Positions 1 through 11,152 of a stretch of 64,000 nt of DNA are shown one piece after another (within the stretch, counting starts at the first letter, position 1; the number at the start of each line of letters is the position of its first letter). The position numbers and the translations under genes were made by a program. The notes under the pieces were generated by a model, which saw only the letters and a program-made list of their open reading frames with translations, searched no databases and was not told where the DNA came from. The stretch is from Bradysia coprophila (Eukaryota > Arthropoda > Insecta > Diptera > Sciaridae): assembly GCF_014529535.1 (NCBI RefSeq), contig NW_023503493.1, positions 7,596,001-7,660,000 on the forward strand, written 5' to 3'.

Positions 1-760
1 TGGCCACTCGCGTTCCACGGATTACTTGCTACGGAAAATCTCTAATTCAAAGAGGCAATCTTGGGGCGATGGGATGATAAGAAGTCTTGTAATATTAGTT
101 GTCGAAAAGATCATTTTTTACTGGTTTCGCCATTGTAAGCAGTCTTTTTTTCCCTTTATGATTTATTCAAATATTCGCACAAAATTTGATTTTTGCACTT
201 TTTAAAAGAGCGATAGTCAATTCTTGTGGAAACTCCCCCATCCACAACTTCATTGAAGCATTACGATGGAATTATATCCCAATGACAACCGTTCCCTTTT
301 CTGAGAGCATCGATTACCAAAGAAATTGTTTGTTGACTTTTGACCACTAACGCACTCCAAGAACAGGCAAAGGAAGAGTTTCTATTAGCTCTCATTTGGC
401 TCCTTATTGTGTATACAACACCCGTAACGCAGTGACACTATGGGAGAATGGAGTTTAGAAACTAACGGTAAAATCTATTACAATTTAGTACTTTTCTTTA
501 TAAAAAGACTGCTGTCACCGAACTATTTTTTCATGAACAAACTTTACTGCTATGACGTTTCATGGAAATGAATCAATGTGAAGTTGTTACACAAAAAAAT
601 AGTCCAGTGTGAGATTGAAGTACTATAAAAAAATGTGGCGCCTCTACAGGCCAACCGACTAGGCGAATACCAACATATAAAACTGAATTTAAATATATTT
701 CTCTTCGGTAAAGTGATTGTGCAATTTACGGTAGAGCAAGCGAACTCTAACTAGCTCGGT
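1..760. other. Repeat-derived DNA without a recognisable gene
   Basis: I see no convincing coding frame here. Bases about 205-430 are similar to 11,855-12,150 and, in their second half, to 13,630-13,730; shared words include CACAACTTCATTGAAGCATT and CGCACTCC followed by AGAACAGGCAAA. The stretch is therefore a diverged dispersed repeat. Frames across the better copy at 11.8-12.0 kb give a cysteine-containing peptide that I cannot place in a family. Confidence 0.5.
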
Positions 761-765
761 ATATA

Positions 766-1545
766 ATAGTAGATTATTCGCCTCTGTCCACATGTTTATT
801 TAGACACTTACGGAGTTATTGCATGAGGCGAAGACGACATTTGCACAGAGGTGAATAAGCTACTTTATCTACCGACGGCGAAATAATAGCACTTTTCCAC
901 TGCTATTATTTCACCTAGGTAGATAAAACTATTTATCTCCTGCAAGCTGATATTTCATACATTACGCGTTTCTGCATATAAACACAAACACATACATAAC
1001 CACAGCCTATACGATTGGATAATTCACACATAACCCACCTAGGGTAAATTTACTTTCCATCTACATATTTGAAAAAAAAAAATCGCCGAACGGCGGAAGC
1101 GAACACGGGACCAGCAGCATATCAACCAAACATGCTGACCACTACGCCAACAAATCACATAACGCGATGCAATTGGTGTCGGTAGTGGTTCGTTAGTCAC
1201 TTCTACATCGATCAAATAATCAGAGTAGTCGGAATGATGTGATTTGAACGAAATGTTGAGGTGTGTGTGAGTAAGTAAATAAAGGATTCTCTGTATGATG
1301 TTTTTTTTGTTGTGAATGCGTTTTAAAACAACATGCTTAATTAATTAATTTTAAATTCAAATTTTTGTGGTTATTTCGCTAATGTATGAAATATCAGCTT
1401 GCAGGAGATAAAACATTGTTCTACCTTGGTGTATATTTCTCGAATCACTTCTTATGTACAATTGTATATACACTCGCTGGCGCTCGTTATATACAATTGT
1501 ACATACGAAGTTATTCTCGAAATATACACCAAGGTAGAAAATGTA
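766..1545. repeat. Cluster of nested hairpins (foldback-type element)
   Basis: Several near-perfect inverted repeats sit inside one another. Arms at about 770-790 and 844-864 pair. A second hairpin spans 863-927, with arms such as GAAATAATAGCA and TGCTATTATTTC. A longer pair joins 932-964 to 1380-1412 (about 33 bp). A fourth hairpin of about 120 bp spans 1419-1540, with arms containing CTACCTTGGTGTATATTTCT. The layout fits foldback elements or MITEs inserted into each other. The small open frame at 1386-1577 reads straight through these arms and is not credible as a gene. Confidence 0.6.
1085..1152 (-). pseudogene. tRNA-like / tRNA-derived SINE head
   Basis: Read on the minus strand, this has an A-box-like GGCGTAGTGGTCAGC and, about 30 bases on, a B-box-like GTGTTCGCTTCC, followed by a T run that would stop RNA polymerase III. 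A full cloverleaf with a good acceptor stem is not evident. A tRNA-derived SINE or decayed tRNA copy is more likely than a working tRNA gene. Confidence 0.4.
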
Positions 1546-1986
1546 CTATTGTTTGGCAGTTCTTAGAAAAATTCTAGTGTCACTTTCGGCGTCTATGAAC
1601 CAAGCCTATAAATCTATCCAAAACGAAATACGTCAAAGTTTCGCTTTGGTCATTTCAAAAAGAATAGGTTTTTAAGGGTTTTAAATTTTTTTTTCTGATT
1701 CACCTCTTAATGATAAAATTATAATAAACCACTTCGTCATGCAGAATATCGCTATTTTTAGTGTAATTTCATTGAAAGTGCGCAAGGCATTTCGTCAAAA
1801 TATTTGTTTCTCAATTCGATGACGAATTTATTCAAATCGTAAAAGTAAATAGTTGGATTTTGAATTTATTAGTCTTATTGTTCCGAATATTTTACCATCA
1901 AAGAACTGTCTGAATGATGAACTTGCACTTTTTATGACAAATAGAAATTGTAAATTTTGAATACGAAATTTTGCGGAATTTCTTAC

Positions 1987-2024
1987 TATAAATAGGTTCG
2001 GAAAAGCTCTTATCGGCATCAGTT
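1987..2024 (+). promoter_or_regulatory. TATA box and initiator of polythreonine gene copy 1
   Basis: TATAAATA at 1987-1994 is followed about 32 bases later by an arthropod-type initiator, TCAGTT, at 2019-2024. The same arrangement lies upstream of copy 2 (TATA at 11,522-11,529, minus) and copy 3 (13,104-13,111), so the core promoter was duplicated with the gene. Confidence 0.6.
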
Positions 2025-2081
2025 TGTTGTATCGATACATTTGAAGTAAACGATCCTAGAAAGAACTATCCCTTTGTCAGA

Positions 2082-2366
2082 ATGATGAAGCCAGTACTTT
2101 TTACCTTCCTTTTGGTTGCCCTCTTTGCTGCGGTAAAATAGTTAAGATCCCTCATGACAAAACCAGTTGGTCACATTTTCCGTTACATTTTTTAGTACTC
2201 CGCATCTCCAGTAGCTGATGCCGAGGCTGCGCCAGCTCCTTGTTGGTGGTGGCTTTTATTGACAACCACAAGCACAACAACAACAACTACTACTACCACA
2301 ACCACCACCACCACCACAACTACTACTACAACAACAACCACTACCACTGCAGCAGCATCAGGTTAG
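2082..2366 (+). CDS. Secreted polythreonine (mucin-like) peptide, copy 1
   Basis: Two exons, 2082-2132 and 2196-2366, join in phase 0 across a 63-bp GT-AG intron and give 73 residues. Exon 1 plus the start of exon 2 make a signal peptide (MMKPVLFTFLLVALFAA then YSASPVADA). A short Ala/Pro stretch, Cys, three Trp and three Leu follow. The rest is threonine: TTT, one Ser, then 25 consecutive Thr coded by mixed ACN codons, ending in AAASG. A polyadenylation signal lies at 2455-2460. I know no named family for it; a secreted, probably O-glycosylated mucin, silk or glue component is an inference from composition. The first ATG of a tandem pair was chosen. The last codons contain CAG-GTTAGT, so a further splice is possible. 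The His/Asn-rich frame over the same repeat starts inside it and lacks a leader. Confidence 0.72.
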
Positions 2367-2454
2367 TGCTGCCACTAAGTTTGCAAAGTGGACATCTGTC
2401 ACAGCTACATCTACCAACAAGGCTTGGAAATGTTGATTCGATTTGAAAATATTC

Positions 2455-2460
2455 AATAAA
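2455..2460 (+). terminator. Polyadenylation signal, copy 1
   Basis: AATAAA about 90 bases after the stop codon. The motif and its surroundings are kept in copy 2 (11,059-11,064, minus) and copy 3 (13,575-13,580). Confidence 0.55.
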
Positions 2461-2479
2461 ATCGGCTGTAACAGTAATA

Positions 2480-3790
2480 GCAGTATTTTAAACAATTTCC
2501 GTCTGTTATCGTTCTACTGTAATAGGTTGTGTTTCTATAGCTCACCAAGCATCAAACTGGGGGACGACGTAACTTCAGTAACAACTTTTGTTCGGAGAAT
2601 ATGTGGCTTGAAACTTTTTATAAGCAAAATACCATTATTCTTCATACAAAGTTCACTTTTTATAGTGAATGGAACGATGGAAAGTAGGACGTGATCTATT
2701 ACATTTCGACAAAAACTAATACTGCGTGACATGATCTATCGTTTTAAGTTAATGAAATGTCATAGAACTAAACTAGGTACGAAAAGCATACATGAATGAG
2801 AGATGAGAGACACATACGATATGTCGAAGAAAAACGTGGGCTGCAGATCCGTTCGATCCGTTCGTAACAATTTTTACTTCTTACTAGCTCAAAATCAGTG
2901 TTACCAACTATTTCACATACAACCAAAAGATGCACTCATAATAGTATATTACTTCCGAGGTTCCAAGTTGTGTATTTGATAAGTGGGGTGTAAAGGCCCA
3001 ACCCGAAGGGGAGGGCTGTATTCCCCACTTATAAAATACACAACTTGGAACCTCGTAAGTATAATGCTTTACGTGATTAGGCAATGTAAATGAAAATGAA
3101 ACATGCCGTAACACGTAAAATATAATAGATCAGCTTGAAACCTTTCAATTAAAACATAAAGTGATCCATTTATTTGTTACAACTACTGCAACGTTTGTCA
3201 GACGGTATCCCATCGAAGAAATGATAAGCCATCTTTTGTAAGCTTTCCTATTCTAAAAATGTATCGGAATAAATAAGTAAAAGAGCAAAATTATTTATTT
3301 TGGACACAGATCAAGGCTCAACTTTGAAAACAATTCATTGCGGAAAACTGCCGAACTCACAAATTTTCACACTGTGTCACTCTAGTTACTGGCGTTTTTG
3401 ATACCTAGTCTTCCTCTCTGCGATTATCTGATTGACTTGAGATATATCTCACTCTTCCCTTCGACCCAAACATTATATCTGGGAGGATCATGGGCGCATG
3501 TTACCATAGCGCCCATAATGCAAAGCCAATTAAAAGAAAAGAATATATCAAATTTTTGTGTCGTAGACTGCGCAATCATGTCCACAGGCACACCACGAAC
3601 CATTTACTACTCTTACTCATATGCACTCTAATGGTCCTTTTCCAACGGGTAATATTAAAAATATCGAATGTGTCTTAACAGTTGCGTTACAAGCGCTATG
3701 GTGTAGCGTATGAATGAATGAATGAAATGTTGGCAAAGTGGAGTGTATCAAACGCATAGCTGGCACCGGGACTGTGACAGCTCTTTGTTA
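2480..3790. other. Stretch with no recognised gene
   Basis: Only short open frames without similarity are seen. The one clear structure is the hairpin at 2951-3060. Confidence 0.5.
2951..3060. repeat. 110-bp hairpin (MITE-like)
   Basis: Arms of about 40 bases containing GAGGTTCCAAGTTGTGTATT and its near-perfect reverse complement flank a short GC-richer loop. No target-site duplication was identified. Confidence 0.6.
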
Positions 3791-3792
3791 AA

Positions 3793-4830
3793 ATGTCGAA
3801 CACAATTTTCGAAGTAATACTTCACGTGAAGTTAGCTGATGTTCGGAATATCAAAATGTCAAGTTGTCAATTAAATCAAAAATTTATTTTGTTGTGCTAT
3901 CGGCCGAAATTAGATACTGACCATGAAACTTTGAAAGAACGAGATAATTTGTGGACAGTAATTAAAATCTTTGCCAAATTTTGAGAAAACTGTGTGATAA
4001 AAATAAAACAACCGTCGGTCGTCAAAAAACAAAATGAAAAAATGTAATCAGAAATAGTGAAACCACTTGGAAACTAAAGCCTACAAACTATTGCTAATAA
4101 TAAAGGAATCGGACAAAAGACATCCAAATTTGATTCAGTTGTATTCAACATCAACTCTCTAACGAATTGCTTTGAGATGGCTTCTAATTCGAATGAAAAG
4201 AAAACTGTGTGAAACATGTTGTGGTTTCTGCACTTTAAGGATGGACTCGATGATCATACTTAACTCACCTGAATCAGCGACATCAGCGATTACTAAACAG
4301 ACGTTATGTCGCAGGTTTGACATCTTATTATACCTCTTTACGGGAACGTGTAATTTATATATTCAAATTTCTGTGACCTTCATGTATTGATGACCGAGCC
4401 AGTGTAAAAGTAAAAGTCTCAAAACTCGAAATACGTGGTCTCATGGTCTAAAAATACATGGAGCTTGATACCGTGTGACTACGTATTTCGATCTTTTGAG
4501 ACTTTCATCTTCACCAAGACGAGAGAGAATTGCCAGATAATATTATCAGTGGAATATTCTTGCTTCAATTACAGACTTCGAAGTTGTATTACTGCCTAAT
4601 CGTCAATACATTGTTGATACACCAAATCATGAAACTAATTCGACCACATCAGTTCAAATGACACCGATGATACCGAATGGCCAGACGTGGTGGTCAATGG
4701 CAACGCCACACATTTTCAGAATAAGTTCGTCGATTATCAGGATTTATCTTTTGAATCGAATCGAACCTTTTTGCATCATATAATTTGCTATAAAAGGGCT
4801 CGTACGCCAGTGCTCATCATTTAATTTTGC
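3793..4830 (+). other. Possible decayed coding region
   Basis: Several frames look protein-like but do not join. One is open at 3793-3984, from an ATG. Another opens after a splice-like AG near 4576. A third, overlapping, ends at about 4826 with an acidic run and an Asn-Ala-Thr sequon. Stops and frame changes separate them. A TATAAAAG sits at about 4791-4798, with no gene recognised downstream on the plus strand. I do not recognise the protein. Confidence 0.2.
4413..4506. repeat. Hairpin of about 94 bp
   Basis: AAGTCTCAAAACTCGAAATA pairs with TATTTCGATCTTTTGAGACT across a short loop. MITE-like. Confidence 0.55.
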
Positions 4831-5056
4831 AGTAGCTACCGTCCGGAAAGGTTCTGTAGAACAGATTCGATATTTTCTTTGCATTTAGTCTTTCAAACAG
4901 CGGATTAAGTTCTTCAATTCAATTTTTATTTCCAATTAACCGAATAATAATCGAATCATTTCTACAATTTTGGTTTAATTGTTTTTTATCCGGTTCGATT
5001 AGTTCTAAGTTTAGTTTAGTGCAATGTAATTAACATGTTAAAGTTGTATTGGCTGA

Positions 5057-8000
5057 TCACGAATTAAACTTATCGGTGTACTTCCCGATTCCACGTTTCT
5101 TAATTCGGTGCTCAAAAGCAAGCTTTTGAATGGCATTGGGCATTGCGGGCAAGGTGTCAATCTTTCCTGATAATATTTGGTTAATGTTGTTGCAGAATGA
5201 AAGTAGAGCTTGATCAACTGCAAAGTTCTTAACTTTTCGGACAATCACATCGACATGATCAAAACACCCAATGACATGAACATCCAATCCTTCCACACTA
5301 CTGAGAAGTTTCTTCTTAATTGAATCTTGCGAGCAAATGTCGACAATAGTTTTGCTTAAATGCTTAAGCAACTTTTCTACACTCATCAGTGCAGCATCTT
5401 GGTCCATTAAGTCAATATTCTCCTTACAATCGTTGCATGTCAGTGTTTTCAATACTTTCTGGCAGATCCTGCTGCCGTCATTTGAAGTACGTGTCAGTTG
5501 GTCCAGATCAACATTAGTGTTCAGAAACTGAGAATTTAAACTGTCGTCAGCTTCGTTCATAACATCTGAAGAACCGATTTCATTTTCGCCTTCCGGATCG
5601 AAGTATATAAGTGAATCAACATCAACATCAACATCAACATCATATGTTGATGCCATCGAGTCATGACAGCCTGATAGCACAGGCTCGGGGTACGACAAGT
5701 AAATGGCATCGCTTGGCTGTTCCCGGCACACAGAAATAAATTCGTGAATATTTGTTAGAATTGCTGTGGAATCGTCGGGCTGACAATTTGTTTTCAGTGA
5801 GTTAGTTCCTGTTATATTGTTGATTATCATCGTTGTATAGCCAGTGCGGTACTGGTTCGCCGTCGTTTTATTACTTGAGTTGCAGGACTTAACACAACCA
5901 AAGAAGTTTTCGAGTCCGTCTTGAGTCGTATTTCTAAAAACGTAGGAAAGAACATGTTTTCAGGAAAATTGATCAACTGTAGATGCCACCAACAAGTCAA
6001 TGATATTCACAATGTCGATTGTGTTAGTCTTTCACATTTCTGTTTTTTTTTTCGGAGTGAATCAACTTGTTGCTCAAGCCGAGGCTCAAGCAAATATCAG
6101 AGCATATCAATTCGTTTAATTAAGTTGACGTGATACCTTATTTCGAGTTTCGGAATGCCAGCCTGAAAACATGTCCTCGCGACGTCCTGATAGCCTCTAA
6201 TAGTAGACTCGAACTTCTTCAGTACGGAAGAACGATTGTTCCTTTCGCCGGTGCCTTTGTCGACAAAAAACATATTCTCCAGCATGACCAGCGCATATTC
6301 CCAGAACTCTGAGTGTATCGACATTGGCGTTACGGCACTCTTGAGGGAATCAACAGGGTACTTATCACAACCATTAATGCTGTCAAATAAGTCATTCACG
6401 AACAAAATGAAACGTGCAGTAGTGGCGAAATCTTCCGGCACCTTTCCATTATCCACACATTCTAGCATCACGGTTCCGCACGTGTTGCTGAACACTTGAG
6501 TCGCAACAGACACCTTCATTTTCAATTTGTTGGGCTTCAAGTGTTCATCTGTTAGCTTAGGTAACACGCTCCGTACAGCACGTATATCCATACGGTACAA
6601 TTGGTTTATATCATCCCACGCCGCGATTTGAATTGAACCAGCATAATCTGCGCAGCCAGGTTGCCATCGTTCAGAAATAAAATGTGCGACATTTTTCACT
6701 TCGAAATTATTTCGAATCACCTTTATGAGGTGTGATGGATCGTATGTGTGTATTATCCTATGTCCGTTTACTTTGTACTGCAGTAATTGGCCAGTTTGTT
6801 GCGTTTGGTTCGCACGAGGATAAACCAATTCATTCACTGTGTTCGCGTTTACATTGCATGTGTCACACACAGAGAGAATCGGCTTCAGTCCTTTAAAATA
6901 AGATAAAGAAATGCTCAGAAACAAACAAACTTATTGCAACAGATCAAGTTCATCTGACTTGATTTTCATTTGACCTAACCTGACCTGATATATTCTAAAC
7001 TTAACCTGACCTGACCTGTTTCAGATTTAACCTGAAACGTGAATTGACCTATTCATTCGGATATTTTTTGTTAGTTTTCGTTACCGCTGAGTTTTAAAAT
7101 AATGTCTTTCGTCCCGTGGCTCCATGCGTAACACATTTTTCAGGTTCAGGTCAAATCAGGTCAGGTGAAAATATATAAGATAGGTCCAGGTCCGATCAGG
7201 TTTCAGGTTATTCAGTTCAGGTTGACCTGACCTGTTCCGAGCCTTAAAATGACGAAAACGTCTTTACTTTTATAGTTACCTGTTGTGGATACTCGTTCTA
7301 TCATTAACTTAACCAATTCGACCAATTCAAAGGACTTCACACCATTCGTATAAAAGTATCCGACGGACTGTTTGTAGGGTACCGCAATTCCACGCACCAT
7401 AAAGGTCAATGCATGTGTCGCAAAAATGGGCACTTTTGGCTTGCACATTTCTACGAAACCCTCGATTTTGTCCATCGACTGACAGTAATCTAAGTGTTCG
7501 TTCAGAGACACTTCGTCCCAACCGAATGTGCAGTACTTGTCGCTTGCAGGCCAGTTTGTGACGATGTTTTTCACTGCAGCAAGAATTTTCTCGTCGACTC
7601 CGGATTTGAAAATCAATTGTGCGCTGTAGCGGCCCAATGTTCGTCTGGTCGGCAGACAGGACCATTTTTCATTGAAGCGATATGCTTTTGGCCCCTGCTT
7701 ATACATCGCTAAGCACAGACTTTTCTGCTTGGGTGTGTAACGTCGACCGTGTTTCGAGCGTCCACAGTTCTTCAATTGCATGTCAACGAACTCCAGCAGT
7801 TGTTCATTGAACTTCGTCTTTAAATAGTTCAAAACTGTGGAGTCGTTGATCTTGTTTTCTTTTACTCTCTGCTGCAGTTCCTTGGCACGACGTTTGTAAT
7901 AACTTAACTTACTCGACCGTGGTACGTTCTGGAATCGAAATAAAAAAATCTACGTAATACAGGAGAAGACGATAAACATAGGTGTTCTGAACTAAAAATT

Positions 8001-10361
8001 TCAGGTTGCAGAAATGGTCTACTACATTCCTTCGATCGGGCGGCTGTGGTGTTTGTTGTTATGCACTAGCATCTACAATATACTTCCTACTTTCTGTATC
8101 ATTTTGTAGAAGTCAGTGCACTTCACTCCACCTCGGCCTACGTCCGTGCACCACACTGTGCCGCGGCACACCACGCCACATCTCGGTGCACCCGAGGTCG
8201 GTATACCAAGGAACACCTTACCTTAAGGAATCCCAAGTGTTTAGAAAACACACGTGATTAAAAATCGGAGATGAACAAGAATTCCCGGGATTAAGAATTC
8301 TATAAGATTATGATTTCCCAGTGACTTAAAATGACTAGGTGATTAAGATTCACGGCTGATTAAGAATGCAGCACACTGTGCGGCTGAAAGTAATTTTATT
8401 GAAAATTTGTTGCATAGAGTCCAGGTATCAGTTAAACGCAAAAAAAAAATTGTAATAGCGCCTCGCAAATGAGAACCCAGATATAGCCCTATTTCATTTC
8501 TCAAGTATCATACGTTAAAGAGGGACCATTTCGAAGATAGATTACAGGTAATTCGAATGTTAAAACTAACACATTGCAACTGCCGTATGCTTGCAGTAAC
8601 TTCAAAATTAACAAATATTTTGATGTAGTAGATTTGTCAAGAATTCAATTTTTTGCTTTAAAGTAAAATTTGGACTCTAAAAAATTGGTGGAATTGATGG
8701 TACGTTTCTGTCATTATTTATTTCCGATCATATTCGGTATGTACTGATAGCAGTGCCGGACTGGCTATCTAGACTACCACTAGATGCACTTCGGGTAAAA
8801 GGCCATTCGGGAATCGCCCGAATTCCCAGTGTGGGAGTTTGTTCGATTGTGAAAATTCTTATTTTCTCAACTCAGTGAGTCGATGTTAAATTTTATTTCC
8901 ACTGTTTTTTTCTTGACCTTTGATGGTTTCGATTTTTACGATAATTAGGTCCATCGGTTAAGAACTCGACTTGATCAGATATTTTCAAAATAAAAAGTTT
9001 AAATAATCTCAAGATAAAACGGTTAAATTATATCATCTATCAATGAATCGATTTATAGAATTTCGTTTTAAAGCTAATGTACAACAAAGCTGATGTTTTC
9101 AACACCAGTAGCTTGAAAAGTCCATCTAACATCACCTTGGTGCTGATTCAAATAACATGGATTACTTGACGGGGAGCTATATCTCAAGTATTTATTATAT
9201 GAATGTGAAGCTGAATGACAAACATATTTTCGATTTAAACCAATTACAATTCTTCTATAGTTTCAAGACACCTACTGGTTTGATTACCTATGGTATTCTG
9301 TCTAATTAAAAAAAAAATCGTAGACACACAAGACGATCACATTTATTGAATAAAATACAAGACGACACATAACAAGACTGCACATGACACCAAACATATA
9401 CACAAACCATTGTTATCGAGGCTTTAGGGCTTGATTTGGAGCGATTGGCAGTTTGACGAGCACTTTTCTGTTGATTTACTGGGTGCTTTACGGATATCAC
9501 CTCAATCTCATTCACCTGTTGATCGTTGGAAACAAAACGAAACATAACAAGACTGCACCGACACCAAACGGACACACAAACCGTGACTTCTGTAACTTTG
9601 GAGCAGTTGTCGGTCTGTCGAGCACTGTTCTCTTGATTTACGGGGTGATTTCCGGATATCCCATCAACCACATGTACGTCGCTGTCGATCTCATTCACCT
9701 GTTGATCGTTGGAAACGAAACGAAACATAGTAAGACCGCACCGACACCAAACGTACACACAAACCGTGACTTCTGTAACTTTGGAGCAGTTGGCGGTCTG
9801 ACGAGCAGTCTTCTGATGATTTCTTAGCTCCTCCTCGGATATCAATTTGACCACATTTACGGCTTTGTCGGTATCATCAACCTGTTCGTCCGGTTTCGTC
9901 AATTTGTTCTAAGGTTTTTCAAGCGTTATTAGTTGATCATTGTATTTCTAATGACCTCGCAAAAACATACCGTTGCCAGTGAACGCTGATGTTGTGAACC
10001 ATATGCTATCGCTGAAGCTGGTGGAACCTAGATTCAACTTGGAGTCATACAGGATCACACAAAATCAAATCAAATGCTGGTAACTTACGACAGTTTCATT
10101 GGGCAGGAACAGACTCGGCAAGCAATCTGGTTTCACCACAATCTGTCCTTTTCCGTTCTTGGTCAAGTCTGACCCGTCGAAATGCTTTCTGCAAACTTTG
10201 TAATACGAATTCGCCAATTTGTTGGCATTCAACCGTTCAACCAAATGGAAAGCTTTCGTTGCAGCAATCCATTTTTCGGCCCTCAACTTATTTGTTGGAA
10301 AACTATGAAAATTATTGTTTCCAACAGTTTCGCAACCTTTTACGCAGCACTGTAGCACCAT
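5057..10361 (-). CDS. THAP-domain P-element/THAP9-like transposase, seven exons
   Basis: Seven exons were joined by eye on the minus strand: 10361-10089, 9908-9765, 9698-9582, 9515-9408, 7928-7280, 6890-6137 and 5933-5057. All junctions are GT-AG and keep phase (2,922 nt, 973 residues, no internal stop). Residues 1-91 form a THAP zinc finger: Cys5/Cys10, Trp31, Cys57 and His60, with a CLPSLFLP box at 80-87. Residues 92-214 are a linker from a repeated exon cassette. A basic helix follows (SSKLSYYKRRAKELQQR). The RNase H-like core has candidate acids Asp352 (FGWDEVSL), Asp440 (ILSVCD) and Glu690 (TQDGLENFFG). Their spacing resembles the P-element and human THAP9 triads as I recall them. TQVFSNTCGT and YDPSHLIKVIRNNF are also family-like. 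The C-terminus has an Asp-Val repeat and a Cys cluster. The start at 10361 puts the first Cys four residues in, as in other THAP proteins. No terminal inverted repeats were found, so it may be mobile or domesticated. Exons 5-7 are the surest part. Confidence 0.8.
6955..7250. repeat. AGGTCA/ACCTGA-rich MITE-like insertion in transposase intron 5
   Basis: The intron between 7279 and 6891 is dominated by repeats of ACCTGACCTGA and its complement, in opposite orientation on the two sides. Its right end reads GACCTGACCTGTTCCGAGCC. The reverse complement of that end resembles the start of the sequence at 57,704, GGCTCGGAATCAGGACAGGT, so this is probably one element family. Confidence 0.5.
7929..9407 (-). 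other. Long intron 4 of the transposase gene
   Basis: This 1.48-kb intron is unlike the short introns either side. It holds a hAT-like end at 8751, CAGTGCCGGACTGGC, similar to the ends of the complete hAT MITE at 50,617-50,760. No matching second end was found. No convincing extra exon was seen. Confidence 0.5.
9401..9810 (-). repeat. Tandem exon-intron cassette
   Basis: Exons 2, 3 and 4 of the transposase gene lie in imperfect tandem repeats; exons 3 and 4 begin 183 bp apart. Each cassette holds an exon ending in the coding motif SARQTxN-SK, then a short intron beginning GTTTGTG and, where complete, ending in CGATCAACAG just before the next exon's GTGAATGAG. Every exon length is a multiple of three (144, 117, 108), so cassettes add or drop without changing frame. 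Confidence 0.75.
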
Positions 10362-10399
10362 TTCGATAATTTTTTCAGAAGTTTTCACAAATAATTATG

Positions 10400-11030
10400 A
10401 AAAAACGTTTTCGCGTCGTTAGCCGTGGAGCCGTTTAAAAATTTTCAATTAAAAACAAATGAAACCGTCAGTTGTACGCGATGAAGTTAGCTCCGCGTTT
10501 TATATATGCGTGTGTGTGTGTCGAAGTAGCACAAAATAAAACAATGGACTGACAAATCCTCGGCTGGCACTAAAGTAGACTATAAATTTGGGAGGGAAAA
10601 TTTGCACGGAGTTGTCATCGATACGTATCACAAACGTGCTATGGTTGACACTTATAAATAACTGCACATATCCTTGGTAATGTTTTGAATCGTTTACGAT
10701 TTAATAAGTGGAACAAATAAATTGTCCCTTTAAGACTTTACTTGAAAGTTTTCAGGCTGATCTGATGTATTTGTCGAATACATATTTTCGTAAATGATTC
10801 TGTTCTGTGACATTTCATTCATTAAAACAATTACAGTTGAACCATAGCAGACACGCACTGGCCACTAGTGGTTCAGTTTAGGAACGAATCGAAATTTCAC
10901 TTCAATTATGATTCGTTAGACTTTTTCGTGTGCAAATCGGTATAGTGTTCGATGATGATGGACGTATTTAATTTTCTCATAGATCGAAACAATAGTCGAA
11001 ATATCTTACTTAGACTGAAATTGTTTAAAA
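10400..11030. other. Upstream region of transposase gene, no gene seen
   Basis: This lies between the THAP start codon and polythreonine copy 2. A short GT repeat sits at about 10,508-10,521. No clear terminal inverted repeat matching the region below 5,057 was found. Confidence 0.4.
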
Positions 11031-11152
11031 TACTGCTATTACTGCTGTTACAGTCGATTTTATTGAATATTTTCGAATCGTATCAACATTTTTAAGTCGT
11101 GTTGGTAGATGTAGCTGTGACAGATGACCACGTTGCGAACCTAGTGGCAGCA

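Noticed and set aside
2240-2446. His/Asn/Tyr-rich frame over the first ACN repeat (also 11,025-11,276 minus)
   Set aside because: Another reading frame of the polythreonine exon; it lacks a leader, and the spliced Thr frame has signal peptide, splice sites and conserved length steps of three.
4791-4798. TATAAAAG as promoter of a plus-strand gene
   Set aside because: No leader or open frame follows on the plus strand, so it is mentioned only as a motif.
9453-9827. 124-codon plus-strand frame
   Set aside because: Antisense shadow of the THAP gene's repeated exon cassette.
5038-10388. Terminal inverted repeats for the THAP element
   Set aside because: I compared the flanks (about 4,400-5,040 and 10,390-10,700) by eye and found no convincing inverted pair; a computed alignment could still find one.
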